The translations under genes were made by a program, and so were the position numbers. Of a stretch of DNA of 64,000 nt, positions 9,471 through 19,632 are shown one piece after another. Position 1 is the stretch's first letter; each line of letters starts with the position of its first letter. This stretch comes from Marinilabilia rubra. GTDB lineage: Bacteria > Bacteroidota > Bacteroidia > Bacteroidales > Marinilabiliaceae. The stretch covers positions 213,383 to 277,382 of the forward strand of contig NZ_QEWP01000007.1 in the NCBI RefSeq assembly GCF_003121985.1. The letters run 5' to 3'. Under the pieces are notes generated by a model. That model was not told the origin of the DNA, did no database searches, and worked only from the letters and a program-made list of their open reading frames with translations.

Positions 9471-10505
9471 TTATTTATTCCATAGCTCCATAAATCTCAT
9501 AACAGCATTGTAACTCATACGTTGTAAATAGTTTTTCTCATCTTTTTCAAATACCACAGTAGCAGGGTTGCCATCAGGATCAAGGTTTACATTGGGATCT
9601 TGTTCATTGGCATGTGTCTTGTTTTCTGTTACTTTATTAAACATGAATCCTTCTGTACTTTCCTTAAAAAAGGCTGCATAAAACATATTAGCAGTTAAAA
9701 ATGCAGTACGCTGATTTGGATGAAAGTCGTTTTCATAACAAAAAGTCAGGTCTGTCCCACCCTGCTGAATCATATTAATAGCTATAGGAACATGAACGAC
9801 GGCATAAGGCTTTAATTCTTTGGCAAGGTCAATGACAAAGTTTATTTCCTGATCTACGTTTTGCTGTTTTAATGGGCCTGAAACCGGTTTTGAATTCTGA
9901 ATGTCAGGCGCAGTGATATACAAAATTACCTCAGCTCCCTGTTCTTTTGCAATTCTGGCCATTTTTCTGGCATATTTTGCATAACCATCATTCATATCCG
10001 GGATTTCATCCATCCAACTTTGCAACACCACATAATCCCACTTTCTTCGTATTTTTTTATTTAGCAATACATTATGGCGTTTAATGGCTATTTCAATAAG
10101 ATTCTTAGGGAAATCCTTCACCTTCCTTTTCCTAATATTCTGCCAAAAATTAACATACCCACCCGGTAACTCATTCAATTCTAAAAACTTCTGCATTTCA
10201 GCTATTCGATTTTGAATAGTACTATCGTGAATGGAGCTCTGTTCAATAAAAGTTTGAGAGCAATAGAATTCATTGTGTTGAAACAGGCTCTGACCACCGT
10301 AAATAACTTTTTCAACATTTACAGATAAATTGGGCTTCCCCTCTTCAAAAACTTGTTTTACAAGCCTGCGAAGGTCGTGCCTGGCAGTAAAGCTATTGCC
10401 TATAAATAATATGTTGATCTGTTTTTTCTCTTGTGCATTTAATGAGAAAATGGCAGAAACCAATACCAATGCTATTAATATAAGTGTCTTACATGTATTA
10501 TTCAT
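9471..10505 (-). CDS. SGNH/GDSL-type hydrolase, secreted
   Basis: The 344-residue protein has a signal peptide (MNNTCKTLILIALVLVSAIF...NAQ). The first block NILFIGNSFTARHD holds the nucleophile Ser38 in the G-N-S form seen in many Bacteroidota SGNH proteins. The block KWDYVVLQSW supplies a typical strand, and the C-terminal ENDFHPN provides the Asp and His of the dyad. The protein is probably a carbohydrate esterase. It is the last gene of the minus-strand PUL operon, 52 nt after the preceding sulfatase, and three esterase-type proteins in one locus suggest a heavily acetylated or otherwise esterified substrate. The exact ester is unknown. Confidence 0.72.
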   Translation of the reverse strand: MNNTCKTLILIALVLVSAIFSLNAQEKKQINILFIGNSFTARHDLRRLVKQVFEEGKPNLSVNVEKVIYGGQSLFQHNEFYCSQTFIEQSSIHDSTIQNRIAEMQKFLELNELPGGYVNFWQNIRKRKVKDFPKNLIEIAIKRHNVLLNKKIRRKWDYVVLQSWMDEIPDMNDGYAKYARKMARIAKEQGAEVILYITAPDIQNSKPVSGPLKQQNVDQEINFVIDLAKELKPYAVVHVPIAINMIQQGGTDLTFCYENDFHPNQRTAFLTANMFYAAFFKESTEGFMFNKVTENKTHANEQDPNVNLDPDGNPATVVFEKDEKNYLQRMSYNAVMRFMELWNK

Positions 10506-10557
10506 AAACTTAAAATTTTGTCGTTTTCAAGATTTTAATATATAATACCTGGCTAGT

Positions 10558-12030
10558 TCAATCAATATTTCTTGGCCCTTCAGGTTCATTCTCTTTAGGC
10601 AAATAGGCCCTTAAACGTTCCTTTATCTCTGCATATTCAGGATTATTGGCCAAATTTGTCCATTCCATGGGATCCTTTTCATGATCGTAAAGTTCTTCAA
10701 CCCCATTATGCTGAACATTAATATAACTGTATCTACCATCATAAATGCGGTGGCTTTTATATTTATCAGTAGTTAACGTTGGTTCATTCCATTCCATATC
10801 AGGATTTTTAAGCAACTCAACAAAGCTTCTGCCGTCATTTAGAGGATTCCGGGGCAAACCACAAAGCTCAACTAAGGTCGGATACATATCTATCAGGTTC
10901 ACTATTCCGTTGCATTGCTTTTTGTTGGGAGTAACAGCCGGTACTTTAACCATTAAAGGTACCCTGGCCGATTCTTGCCAAAGATATGTTTTACCGTATT
11001 TTTGTTTTTCGCCCAAATGCCAACCGTGGTCTCCCCAAAGCATTACAATCGTATTATCGGCATATTTACTATTTGCCAAACCATCTAACAATACACCTAC
11101 ACAGTCGTCTGCAAATGTTATGGTTGCTAAATAAGCCTGTACTGATTCTTTATGCCGATCATATTTTTCAGCACGCAACCATGACCAATGAGCTTTGTAG
11201 GCTTGTTTTCCATATTTATTTATAATATCTCCTAAATCATTATCACAGGTTTTGGGTAAAACAATTTTATCCAAAGGGTACATATCAAAATACTTTTGAG
11301 GTACATACCAACTAAGGTGTGGTTTGCTAAACCCAATAGCCATAAAAAAAGGTTTACCGTCAAAATCGCGTGTATTAAGTTGTTCTGATGCCCATTTAGC
11401 GGTTTGGTAGTCCTTCATTTTGGTTTCATCATTACCCTTTGTAGGGCCCCAGTCAAATGCCTTGTAATGGTACGATTTTTTTTCATTGGGCAAATTAGGC
11501 AATCCGTTAACAGGACGTTCTTTGCTAATTGTACCGACACCAGCTAATGTCTTATGCCATTCATCAAAAGCCCACTCTCCATTATCTTTTTTCTTTTGCC
11601 CGGGAATTGAATGTTTGTGAAATATCTTTCCCATGGAGATGGAATGGTAACCATGTTTGCTAAAATATTCAGGAAGTGTTATTAAATCTTTGGCTTTGGG
11701 GGCATTCTTAAGATTATTACGGTTGCCATACACCCCTGATTTACAGGCACGGACTCCGGTTAGTAATGCCGACCGTGAAGGACCACAAACCGTTGCCGGA
11801 GCCTGAGTATCATACATAACCATACCTCCTTCAGCATGAAACTTATCCAGGTTTGGTGTTTTCACCTGAGGGTTTCCACCAAAACAGCCAATCCAATCGT
11901 TCAGGTCATCAATAGAGATAAAAAGTACATTGGGTTTATCTTGTGCTGTAACGCTTAAAGTATTAATGCCTACAATAATTACAGCCAGAAATAGCATTTT
12001 TCTTATATATTCTATCTTAGTTACTTTCAT
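10558..12030 (-). CDS. S1-family sulfatase (S1_7 / iduronate-2-sulfatase-like)
   Basis: The start is set at the ATG at 12030, giving 490 residues (MKVTKIEYIRKMLFL... with a signal peptide ending near SVTAQ). The longer open frame begins at TTG six codons earlier. The maturation motif is CGPSR from Cys82, and metal ligands lie in FISIDDLNDW. The blocks GKIFHKHS, GFSKPHLSW and LWGDHGWHLGEK are characteristic of iduronate-2-sulfatase-like enzymes (subfamily S1_7). Marine carrageenan loci also use S1_7 members, so the substrate here need not be a glycosaminoglycan. Export is to the periplasm. Confidence 0.9.
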   Translation of the reverse strand: MKVTKIEYIRKMLFLAVIIVGINTLSVTAQDKPNVLFISIDDLNDWIGCFGGNPQVKTPNLDKFHAEGGMVMYDTQAPATVCGPSRSALLTGVRACKSGVYGNRNNLKNAPKAKDLITLPEYFSKHGYHSISMGKIFHKHSIPGQKKKDNGEWAFDEWHKTLAGVGTISKERPVNGLPNLPNEKKSYHYKAFDWGPTKGNDETKMKDYQTAKWASEQLNTRDFDGKPFFMAIGFSKPHLSWYVPQKYFDMYPLDKIVLPKTCDNDLGDIINKYGKQAYKAHWSWLRAEKYDRHKESVQAYLATITFADDCVGVLLDGLANSKYADNTIVMLWGDHGWHLGEKQKYGKTYLWQESARVPLMVKVPAVTPNKKQCNGIVNLIDMYPTLVELCGLPRNPLNDGRSFVELLKNPDMEWNEPTLTTDKYKSHRIYDGRYSYINVQHNGVEELYDHEKDPMEWTNLANNPEYAEIKERLRAYLPKENEPEGPRNID

Positions 12031-12643
12031 TTTACAATTTTTATTCAAAAAAAATTAACCCCAAAAAAGTATACTCCCCACTTAATTCAAATTGCAATCA
12101 TCCATGTCTGTGATGAGTGCTCTATTTTAATAGCTGATTTAGTTGAATATTCCATTATACAACCATTTTCATATTTTTCTACCAAAGGGCTGCAAACAGG
12201 CTTACTTAAAAAAGCTACTTGAGTTTATTTTACTAGGAGAATCCGATACCATGAGCACTTACCTTAACAGAGAATTATGTATCAAGCCCCCTATATCATT
12301 GATTATCAACAAATCACGCGCTATACCTTGTTTGCCTGGTTTCTCTGCTGTAATTGAAAACGTTTGGTACTCATCAGAGCTCAATTAATTTGTGGTTCTT
12401 CGCCTGCTATAGACGTCAAAATCTCCTTCCCTGATATGCTGGCATCGCAGACTAGCGGACTTTGGGTGAATGCAAAAAAAGGCTTGCAAAAAATGCAATT
12501 ACATTATTTTATTTAATCATGTTTCTATAATATATTTAATTGTCACATGCCTTTCCTCCTTTACAGACTGAGAGCTTACTGCATTAACCATCATAATGAG
12601 TAAAATAAATTTACTCATGACTCTTTTTATATTTTTTCATTAA
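12031..12643. other. 613-bp spacer inside the sulfatase cluster, no gene seen
   Basis: No convincing coding frame, RNA gene or strong terminator is visible. The only open frame of note (12143-12388, +) has no family signal or codon bias and is antisense to the operon. A short T-rich near-palindrome around 12470-12500 (TGCAAAAAAAGG, TTGCAAAAAATGCAA) has no strong stem. The gap is large for an operon, so the sulfatase downstream may have its own promoter. Confidence 0.4.
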
Positions 12644-14227
12644 TTAATCCAACGGCTCTTTTTCAAAATCCCCGGGGTTCACCCATTCGGTATCTTCGAT
12701 GGTGAACTCCCCTGCCATAAAGCGCTCATAATAATTCCACCCCTGGTCGTTAGAATAACCATACGTGTTAAAAATATCACCATTCCCAAACATACGCGGA
12801 TCCTTTTGTTCTTTAAGAATTTTTTCCATTCGTGACTTCATCTGTTTTTTCAATTCCGATAATTGTGGATCAAATGCCAGATTATTCATGCATTCAGGAT
12901 CTTTAGTGACATTAAAGAATTCTTCGTTTACTTTTCGTTTACCCATGGACCATTGCCAGTATTTATCCTCTTCGCCGGTGCGAAAGAGCCTTAATATTTC
13001 AGTTTTGGTAGGCGAACCATCTATATCAAGGTACCCAATTTCGGGATTTCCTGCAGGCCATAACGAAATATCATAATTGTATAGATATAAATAATCGTTC
13101 GATACTATTCCCCTTATTGGATATCCCTGATTATCAGGGCGACTGTAGTCATGCCGCTCTTTTCCTATGACGACAACATCTCTTTCCGGGTTAACTTGTC
13201 CTTCTTTTTCCGAATAGAATATATCTGTTAAACTGATACCCGGAGAACTGTGCATGCCGGATTCATTATATTTAATCCCTGCGACTTCCAGAAACGTAGG
13301 CGCAAAATCAATAAAACTGACCATATCTTTTACAACGCGTCCTGGATTGTTAATTCCTTTAGGCCACATAATAGCCAAAGGTACATGATTGGAATATTCA
13401 TATTCCTGAGCTTTACATCTGGGAAAAGGCATCCCATGATCAGAAGTAAAAACAACAATCGTATTCTCCAACAACCCTCTTTTTTCCAGAGACTCCATCA
13501 TTAGCTCTAAATGCGAATCCGCATATTCTATCTCCAGGGCGTAATCCAGCATATCGTTACGAATAATCTCATTATCTGGCCAAAAAGCAGGAACCGAATC
13601 AATATCCTCAAGGTTTTTACCTCCCATTCTCTGCCCTGAACCATATTCATATCTGCGATGTGGTTCACGCGCTCCATACCAGAAGAACCATGGTTTGTCC
13701 TTGCCAGTTTGAGTTAAGAACTGCTCAAAATTTGCAGCATAATCTTCACCACTCATCCCTTTGGCCCATGGTTTGGTTTTCTGTTCATTAAACGATTCGC
13801 CAATCAAAAGCCGGGTTTCGCCATTGATGGTACCAGGATCACCCGGGCCCCAGCCTTTGCCTGTTTTGGCAGTAACATACCCATTTTCTCTCAAAACTTC
13901 AGGAAATGTTTTAAACTTTTCAGGAAAGTTAATCACATGATTGGCGGCCTCCTCCAGTTGCCAGGAGTTTCGTCCGGTAATGACGTTGGCTCTGGAAGGT
14001 GCGCATTTGGCATTGGCCGTATAAGCATTGGTAAACAAGATTCCCTGGTCCGCCACCCGGTCAAAAGCAGGCGTGTTGACCCAATCATAACCATAAGCGC
14101 TCATATGCGGAGAAGCATCATCCATAATGCAGAATAGGATATTTGGTTTCTTGATCTCAGAATTTTCTTTTGAATTACATGCTGTTGCAAACAACAAAAC
14201 AAAAAAAGACAATAATAAATTCTTCAT
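12644..14227 (-). CDS. S1-family sulfatase, lipoprotein
   Basis: The 527-residue protein has lipobox ATAC (Cys17). The maturation motif CAPSR starts at Cys75, with metal-binding block [10 protein letters not shown] upstream and [12 protein letters not shown] in the middle. The short spacing between the N-terminal strand and the maturation motif, and the sequence [15 protein letters not shown], resemble the heparan-N-sulfatase-like branch (subfamily S1_8), but the subfamily call is weak. It is expected at the outer membrane or in the periplasm. The locus has four sulfatases with clearly different sequences, consistent with sulfates at different positions on the same glycan. Confidence 0.88.
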   Translation of the reverse strand: MKNLLLSFFVLLFATACNSKENSEIKKPNILFCIMDDASPHMSAYGYDWVNTPAFDRVADQGILFTNAYTANAKCAPSRANVITGRNSWQLEEAANHVINFPEKFKTFPEVLRENGYVTAKTGKGWGPGDPGTINGETRLLIGESFNEQKTKPWAKGMSGEDYAANFEQFLTQTGKDKPWFFWYGAREPHRRYEYGSGQRMGGKNLEDIDSVPAFWPDNEIIRNDMLDYALEIEYADSHLELMMESLEKRGLLENTIVVFTSDHGMPFPRCKAQEYEYSNHVPLAIMWPKGINNPGRVVKDMVSFIDFAPTFLEVAGIKYNESGMHSSPGISLTDIFYSEKEGQVNPERDVVVIGKERHDYSRPDNQGYPIRGIVSNDYLYLYNYDISLWPAGNPEIGYLDIDGSPTKTEILRLFRTGEEDKYWQWSMGKRKVNEEFFNVTKDPECMNNLAFDPQLSELKKQMKSRMEKILKEQKDPRMFGNGDIFNTYGYSNDQGWNYYERFMAGEFTIEDTEWVNPGDFEKEPLD

Positions 14228-14260
14228 AAAATTCAGTTGAAAAGTGATGTCCGATAGTTA

Positions 14261-14287
14261 AGGGCTGCTGACTTTTTCAGCAGCCCT
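14261..14287. repeat. Solo end-hairpin related to the 230-bp dispersed repeat
   Basis: A perfect 11-bp stem AGGGCTGCTGA / TCAGCAGCCCT encloses a 5-nt T-rich loop. The right half (TGACTTTTTCAGCAGCCCTA) is almost the same as the right end of the dispersed repeat copy at 56482-56719 (TGACTTTTTCAGTAGTCCCTA minus one base). The left half matches that family's AGGG...GCTGA end. It looks like the two ends of that element joined without the interior. It lies 34 nt upstream of a sulfatase start and has no U-tract on the minus strand. Confidence 0.5.
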
Positions 14288-14691
14288 AATTTAAATTATT
14301 TCTTTTATTGTCCTTTTTGGCATTGCCCCAAAAACGGAACGAAAAAAAGTCTAGTCCGTTTAAACCTATCTTCGCGCGAAAGCCAAAATTTCCGGCCCTT
14401 GCGCAAGGCCTTGAAAGTCGCCCATTTTGGTTTCCGGTTAGCCGCTGGCCCGATAAACAGACAGGCTACCGCGCCTTTCAAATAGAAAAAGTCGTTCAGC
14501 CTAAAAACAATCTTTTGAATAGTGATATTTTAAAAATGTATCACCACAGGTGCAGCCTTTTTGAAAGATTTACTTGAAAAACCTTGCACTTCGAATGAGA
14601 TTATCCGCTATAATTGATTTAATATTCGTTTTTTAATTGTTCCTCAACAGGCTGTAATTAGCTTTTCATTTTCAGTACGATGATTACGAAA
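14288..14691. other. Spacer with an anomalous GC-rich patch
   Basis: The region around 14340-14500 is visibly richer in G and C than the flanking spacer (for example CTTCGCGCGAAAGC, GGCCCTTGCGCAAGGCC). An 89-codon plus-strand frame (14308-14577) crosses it without any recognisable domain. Palindromic fragments such as CTTGCGCAAG suggest a degraded mobile element. At about 14580 a short match (AACCTTGCACTT) to the dispersed repeat is present. No gene is claimed. Confidence 0.35.
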
Positions 14692-14725
14692 AAGTCTGCC
14701 AACTTAATTTTGTCGGCAGACTTAA
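14692..14725 (-). terminator. Rho-independent terminator between two sulfatase genes
   Basis: On the minus strand AAGTCTGCCGAC pairs with GTTGGCAGACTT (12 bp, one mismatch, 8-nt loop) and is followed by TTTTTCG. It lies about 115 nt after the stop of the sulfatase at 14840. It would end or attenuate transcription coming from SusC, so the two distal sulfatases and the SGNH hydrolase may be expressed at a lower level or separately. Confidence 0.65.
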
Positions 14726-14839
14726 TTCCCGGAAACTACAAATTCATGATCTAAAATCAAGAACAAACCAACAAATTCCATGAATAATATCTTCACTAAA
14801 GCCTTGATTATCGTGATTTACATTCAATCATTCTCCGAA

Positions 14840-16507
14840 TCAGGCAGGTGCTGTTCGATCCACTTTTAACGGTTCCTGTTCCATTTCTGATTGTATCAGA
14901 TTTAACAGCAAATCCATCTTTATTTTAAAATAATCAGGGTTGTTCCAAAGATTAATTAATTCACCGGGATCACTCTTCAAATCAAACAACTCGCCATAAC
15001 CATGATTCATATAAGTGGTTATTTTATACCGTTTTGTAATCAATTGCTTTTGATACAACGAATAAGGCTGCTGACGATTTTCAACGATCACATTATCACG
15101 TAATGTTTCAATGTCCCCTTTCCAAACGGATTTTTGGTCAACGCCTGTCATGCTTCGTGGAACATCTATTCCGGCAAGAGATAAGAACGTTGGTGCAATA
15201 TCAATTAACGATTGCAACGACTGAGACCTGTTTCCCTGGGGCACGGTGCCGGGACATGAAACGATCATGGGTACTTTTACCAAATCCTCATACATAAAGG
15301 GCCCTTTCTTGATAAGACCATGATGACCATAAACGTTTCCATGATCGGAGGTAAACACAACAACTGTTTTTTCAGTCAATCCAAGCTCATCCAATTTGTC
15401 AAGAATCTTTCCAATTTCATAGTCCATAAAGGAAACCATTCCATAATAAAGAGCCATGTCTTTGGCTTTCTCTTCCCGGCTCCTCTTTACATGTGAACCT
15501 AAACCTGCACTCCAAAGTTCTGAGTCCTTAAATTGCCCAAAATCAGGATTCTGTTCCTGTGTTTTTTGAAACAATGGAGGCATATCTTCCAATTCACCCT
15601 CTTTAATTTCAGGGACATTCATTTTTTTCGGATCATACATCTCAGCCCATTCCCCGGAAACCAGATATGGCGGATGCGGGTCAAAAAAACTCGCCCACAT
15701 AAAAAAGGATTTCTTTTTACGGGCATATTCCTCCAATTGATGGTTTGTTCTTTCTGCAATCCAGGTATTCAAATGATATTCTTCCGGCAGATTCCACTTC
15801 CCGTATTGGGCTTCAGAGATACCTGTGGGTTTCCGAAACCACTTTTCCCAGCTCTTTAGATCTTTTCCTTCAGATTTTAGTTTTTCTTCCATCCATAAGA
15901 CATAGTGCTGACCAACATGCGGTTCATCCCCATGATTTCTTGCCAGTTCAATGTGCTCAAACCCATAGAACGGACCTGTAAAATCTTTCCAAAAATCAAG
16001 ATCCTGCAGAATGGGATAAGCTTCGAGAGAAGGAAATTCAGCTGTTCCCTCAAAAGGTTGAAAATGCGCTTTCCCTATTAAGGCCGTTTGATAACCAACC
16101 TCTGAAAACTCATCTCCAACTGTATTAACATCTTCCGGTAATTTTGTCCCCAAAACATAGGCCCCATGTTGGCTGGGCATCATGCCTGTAATAAGTGAGG
16201 CACGTGTTGGCGTGCAAGTGGGATTAGGACAATAGGCCCTGTCAAATATAATTCCGCTTTTGCCTAATCGATCCAGATTAGGCGTTTGAATATCAGGATT
16301 ATTATACCCCATTGCCAACCAATGATGTTGATCACTTGTTATGAGCAAAAAGTTTAAATCACCGGAATAAACGGAATCCTCACTTACTTTGCCATAAACC
16401 TTCTGGAATTTCCTTTCAATCACTTCATCTACCTGGGCTTCGGAATATGATCCCATTATGGAAAGAGCTAGAATCAAAAGGCATTTTACCTTAACACTAT
16501 ATCTCAT
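14840..16507 (-). CDS. S1-family sulfatase with CTPTR maturation motif
   Basis: The start is placed at the ATG at 16507 (555 residues), because the longest frame opens with TTG and the ATG gives a normal signal peptide (MRYSVKVKCLLILALSIMG... ending near SEAQ). The formylglycine motif is CTPTR from Cys98, a Thr variant of C-x-P-S-R that is accepted in the family. Metal ligands lie in LLITSDQHHW and [12 protein letters not shown]. The blocks DPHPPYLVSG and CPNPTCTPTRAS are of the choline-sulfatase/arylsulfatase type. It follows the GH27 gene by 23 nt and is clearly in the same operon. Confidence 0.9.
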   Translation of the reverse strand: MRYSVKVKCLLILALSIMGSYSEAQVDEVIERKFQKVYGKVSEDSVYSGDLNFLLITSDQHHWLAMGYNNPDIQTPNLDRLGKSGIIFDRAYCPNPTCTPTRASLITGMMPSQHGAYVLGTKLPEDVNTVGDEFSEVGYQTALIGKAHFQPFEGTAEFPSLEAYPILQDLDFWKDFTGPFYGFEHIELARNHGDEPHVGQHYVLWMEEKLKSEGKDLKSWEKWFRKPTGISEAQYGKWNLPEEYHLNTWIAERTNHQLEEYARKKKSFFMWASFFDPHPPYLVSGEWAEMYDPKKMNVPEIKEGELEDMPPLFQKTQEQNPDFGQFKDSELWSAGLGSHVKRSREEKAKDMALYYGMVSFMDYEIGKILDKLDELGLTEKTVVVFTSDHGNVYGHHGLIKKGPFMYEDLVKVPMIVSCPGTVPQGNRSQSLQSLIDIAPTFLSLAGIDVPRSMTGVDQKSVWKGDIETLRDNVIVENRQQPYSLYQKQLITKRYKITTYMNHGYGELFDLKSDPGELINLWNNPDYFKIKMDLLLNLIQSEMEQEPLKVDRTAPA

Positions 16508-16530
16508 TTTACAGGCATTAAACGAAATAA

Positions 16531-17982
16531 TCAATTAGCCATATATTTCAAGAAAACAACCCCATTGGAATTAATTTTAAAATCAAACTCATCAATGTCT
16601 TTATTTTCCCAAATATCATGAATCACATAATTTGTTGAGTCATCCAGATTCAAGTCAGCTTTAGAGAACGAAAGGGATTTATCAGTTTCTGACCGGTTAA
16701 AAATTCCGATCCATCCACCATTGCTTTCTTTCTTTGGTGTTTGCCATATTTCAACGCTGTCTTTTTCATAAACCAATGAGCCCATCACCCCGTTTTGATT
16801 ACACTCTATCATTTCTTCATTGGTGATCAGCGCTAATGAAAAGTCATCCAGTGTAGGCAAGTCCCCTCCCATCATTAATGGCGAAGCAGATAAAGCTCTG
16901 AGTGTAATGAAAGTATACATTTGATCTTTGGTAAATTGACTTTGCCGGGTCCATCCCTTTCCAGACAAAAGTTCAATATTGCTCAATTCACCTGATTCTA
17001 TTTTCTTTATTATTTCAGCTTTGGTTTCATCACCGTTCACCCCTTCGGGTTTTGGAGACATTAATTGCAGACGTCCAAATGGAATCATATCCATATCAAT
17101 CCAGAAGCCGGGCTCTTCCTTCCCCTGCCATTTACGCCAGGCTGCAAAACACTGGTCTATGCCAACCTGTTCATCCCAAATATCATGAGTTACGCGCAGC
17201 ATATGTGCACGTTTGAAAGCGTCCAGATGCTCGGGGTTCACATCTCCACCCGGACTAAGGCTTAAAACAATGGGCCTGTCACTTTGCTCAATGGCATTGG
17301 CAATGGCTGTTATTTCTTCAGGGAAAGGAACCAGGTCATCATACTTAAGAAAATCTACGCCCCAATCCGCCATTTGATTAATCAGGGAATTATAGAATTC
17401 CTGGGCTCCGGGTTTTGACATATCAACCCCATAATTTTGATGATTCCACTCACAAATGCTGGTAGTATCAACTATGTCGCGGGCAAAATACTTTGTCCCT
17501 TTAACCCTGGTATTGGCTTCAACGGCAGCTCGGGGTATACCACGCATTAAATGAATTCCAAACTTCAGACCCAGTTCATGGCAACGGTCAATAATAGGTT
17601 GCAGACCATTAGGAAAATACGTTTCGGAAGGTTGAAGTAAACCAAACTCATTAAAATTCAATTTTTCTGCATGCTTTTCTGCTGGGTACATGGTTCCTTC
17701 CCGTAATTTGAATTCACCAAACCACCCGGCATCAATAACAAAGTACTCATATCCATGAGGTTTTAATTTCTCCGCAAAGGCCTCAAGGTTGGCCATTGCT
17801 GCTTCCTCGTGTAAGTAAACCCCATAACTGTCGAAGCTATTCCACCCCATTGGAGGTGTTTGAGCCAATTTCTCTTCCTCTTGTTTACTATCCTTTTTTT
17901 CTGCGCTTTTGGACAAACAACTGACACAAAACAGACTGCAAAAAAATACGGATAGTATAACTATATAAATATTCTTCATCAT
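16531..17982 (-). CDS. GH27 alpha-galactosidase-like lipoprotein
   Basis: The 483-residue product has a signal with lipobox CVSC (Cys22). The GH27 N-terminal signature is clear (LAQTPPMGWNSFDSYG at 39-54). The nucleophile Asp215 lies in FLKYDD and the acid/base Asp267 in MLRVTHDIWDEQ. The sequence HLMRGIPRAAVEANT in the barrel differs from classical alpha-galactosidases, and the residue after the nucleophile is Asp rather than the usual Asn-Cys pair, so specificity may differ (for example a substituted galactose). The C-terminal antiparallel beta domain is present. It probably removes alpha-linked galactose units in the periplasm after desulfation. It lies 12 nt downstream of the GH31 gene. 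Confidence 0.85.
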   Translation of the reverse strand: MMKNIYIVILSVFFCSLFCVSCLSKSAEKKDSKQEEEKLAQTPPMGWNSFDSYGVYLHEEAAMANLEAFAEKLKPHGYEYFVIDAGWFGEFKLREGTMYPAEKHAEKLNFNEFGLLQPSETYFPNGLQPIIDRCHELGLKFGIHLMRGIPRAAVEANTRVKGTKYFARDIVDTTSICEWNHQNYGVDMSKPGAQEFYNSLINQMADWGVDFLKYDDLVPFPEEITAIANAIEQSDRPIVLSLSPGGDVNPEHLDAFKRAHMLRVTHDIWDEQVGIDQCFAAWRKWQGKEEPGFWIDMDMIPFGRLQLMSPKPEGVNGDETKAEIIKKIESGELSNIELLSGKGWTRQSQFTKDQMYTFITLRALSASPLMMGGDLPTLDDFSLALITNEEMIECNQNGVMGSLVYEKDSVEIWQTPKKESNGGWIGIFNRSETDKSLSFSKADLNLDDSTNYVIHDIWENKDIDEFDFKINSNGVVFLKYMAN

Positions 17983-17994
17983 CAGATTATTGAT

Positions 17995-19611
17995 TTATTT
18001 AACCTTTTTAAAATAAGGGAGTCGTTCTAAGGGAACATCAATTTCAATGACCTTTCCGCCTTTATACTTTTGGCCCTTTTCATCAATCCATCTTCCTTTC
18101 GGCAAAACAACCTCCCGCGAGCGTGCTCCCTTTTTCACAACAGGTGCTACGATAATATCATCTCCCAATACAAACTGATCTTTAATGGTTTCGTATCCAT
18201 TTCCGGGAAAAGCCAATTCCATAGGCTTGACAATCGGATTACCCGTTTTTGAAGCCTCCCTGGCCAACTCCAAAATATGAGGGCCAAATTTCTGATGCAG
18301 TTCAGCCATTTCAAGACAAATCCTTTCATTCTCCTTAGATAAGACACGCCAGGGTGCTACAGAGAATTGCATCATGGGCATTAAAGCATGCACCTGTGCA
18401 GAACGAACGATTAATTCCTCATCAATGGTTGAAGCATTAAGAAAGGACTGATACTCCCCTCCACCAATCATATCGGGACATGTATAGGCGTACCCCATCA
18501 CACTTTGCGACATTTGGTCGGGTATTAATTTCTGAAGGTCCCCCCATTCATGTCCTTTATCCCTTAAGCGCTGAGCCAATGGTAATCCGGCCATTTTCCA
18601 TGATGCCCGGTATTCATTTAAAGGGTAATGTAAACCCAGTTCGGCAAAATAACGCGTATGGTCATTGGGGGAAGATTCATTAAAAGAGACAATTCCGTTT
18701 TTATAGAATTGAGCATCTCCGGCATCAAACTTAAAGCCGTCAACCCCATATTCCTCAACCAGATAATCTAACCTCCCTTTGAACCATTCCTTTGCTTTGG
18801 GATTACTTAAATCCAGACATGCACTTGCCCCATTCCACCAACGAATTACAGCAGCTTTATTTCTGGTATTAGCCCATAAAATATCCTGTGTTCTTTCAGA
18901 ATCGAGCAATAACAATCCTTCTTTGGCCAACTTTCTAAACACCTCAGAATCCGCACTAACAAATGGACACATCCACAACATGACCTTAAATCCCATGTCG
19001 TGCAACTTCTTTATCATGCCTTTAGGATCATTGAATCTCCGCGATGAAAATTCCCAGGTACCATAGTCCTCTTGCCAGTTGTCGTCAATCATCAACACAC
19101 CAGGAGGATACCCGTTATCAATGATGCTTTGGGCATATTTAAGTATATCCTCCTCATTTTGATCATACATCAATTCGATCCAGGTGTTGTACTGAGGATG
19201 AGTAAACAATAATTCATCAGGTATTTGGCCATTAGATGGAAAAAATTTTTCTGAAACATATTGGTAGGCTGTTTTCAAATTGCCTCCCGCAGTTCCTGAA
19301 TGAATTTTCCCTTCCTTAGTGGAAACAGTTAGTACTTCATTGGAAATGCCATACTCTATAGGGCTTTCGCTCCATACATATCGCCCATTGCTGGACAATA
19401 AAAGCGGCTGGGCCTGATTGCCTCTGTTATCACCAAATAAGTTTACCGAAACTTCGGAATCCTTGTCATATGGTGTTTGATGACCAATAGAACTTAATCC
19501 ACCCCACCAATATTCATTCTTTTCAATTTCCAGCTTAATTGACTCCCCTTCCTGCGCAAACGATACCATACTCAGCAGGAATGCAGACATACAAACAATT
19601 ATATGTTTCAT
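17995..19611 (-). CDS. GH31 alpha-glycosidase (alpha-galactosidase-type)
   Basis: The 538-residue enzyme has a signal peptide ending at VSFAQ. It carries a GH31 barrel: HPQYNTWIELMYDQ, VLMIDDNWQEDYGTWEF, the nucleophile block DGFKFDAGDAQ (Asp296) and the acid/base block CPDMIGGGEY (Asp380). It is shorter than classical alpha-glucosidases and lacks their long C-terminal extension. This build and the motif KFDAGD recall the bacterial GH31 alpha-galactosidases described from Pseudopedobacter; the specificity is inferred. With the adjacent GH27 it gives the locus two unrelated alpha-galactosidase-type enzymes. Confidence 0.85.
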   Translation of the reverse strand: MKHIIVCMSAFLLSMVSFAQEGESIKLEIEKNEYWWGGLSSIGHQTPYDKDSEVSVNLFGDNRGNQAQPLLLSSNGRYVWSESPIEYGISNEVLTVSTKEGKIHSGTAGGNLKTAYQYVSEKFFPSNGQIPDELLFTHPQYNTWIELMYDQNEEDILKYAQSIIDNGYPPGVLMIDDNWQEDYGTWEFSSRRFNDPKGMIKKLHDMGFKVMLWMCPFVSADSEVFRKLAKEGLLLLDSERTQDILWANTRNKAAVIRWWNGASACLDLSNPKAKEWFKGRLDYLVEEYGVDGFKFDAGDAQFYKNGIVSFNESSPNDHTRYFAELGLHYPLNEYRASWKMAGLPLAQRLRDKGHEWGDLQKLIPDQMSQSVMGYAYTCPDMIGGGEYQSFLNASTIDEELIVRSAQVHALMPMMQFSVAPWRVLSKENERICLEMAELHQKFGPHILELAREASKTGNPIVKPMELAFPGNGYETIKDQFVLGDDIIVAPVVKKGARSREVVLPKGRWIDEKGQKYKGGKVIEIDVPLERLPYFKKVK

Positions 19612-19632
19612 ACTAAAATTTAACAGATATAA

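Noticed and set aside
12143..12388. 81-codon plus-strand frame between two sulfatases
   Set aside because: It has no signal peptide, domain or conserved motif, is antisense to the operon, and its composition fits random AT-rich DNA.
14308..14577. 89-codon plus-strand frame in the GC-rich patch
   Set aside because: The protein has no recognisable family and crosses palindromic fragments. It is more likely degraded mobile DNA than a gene.
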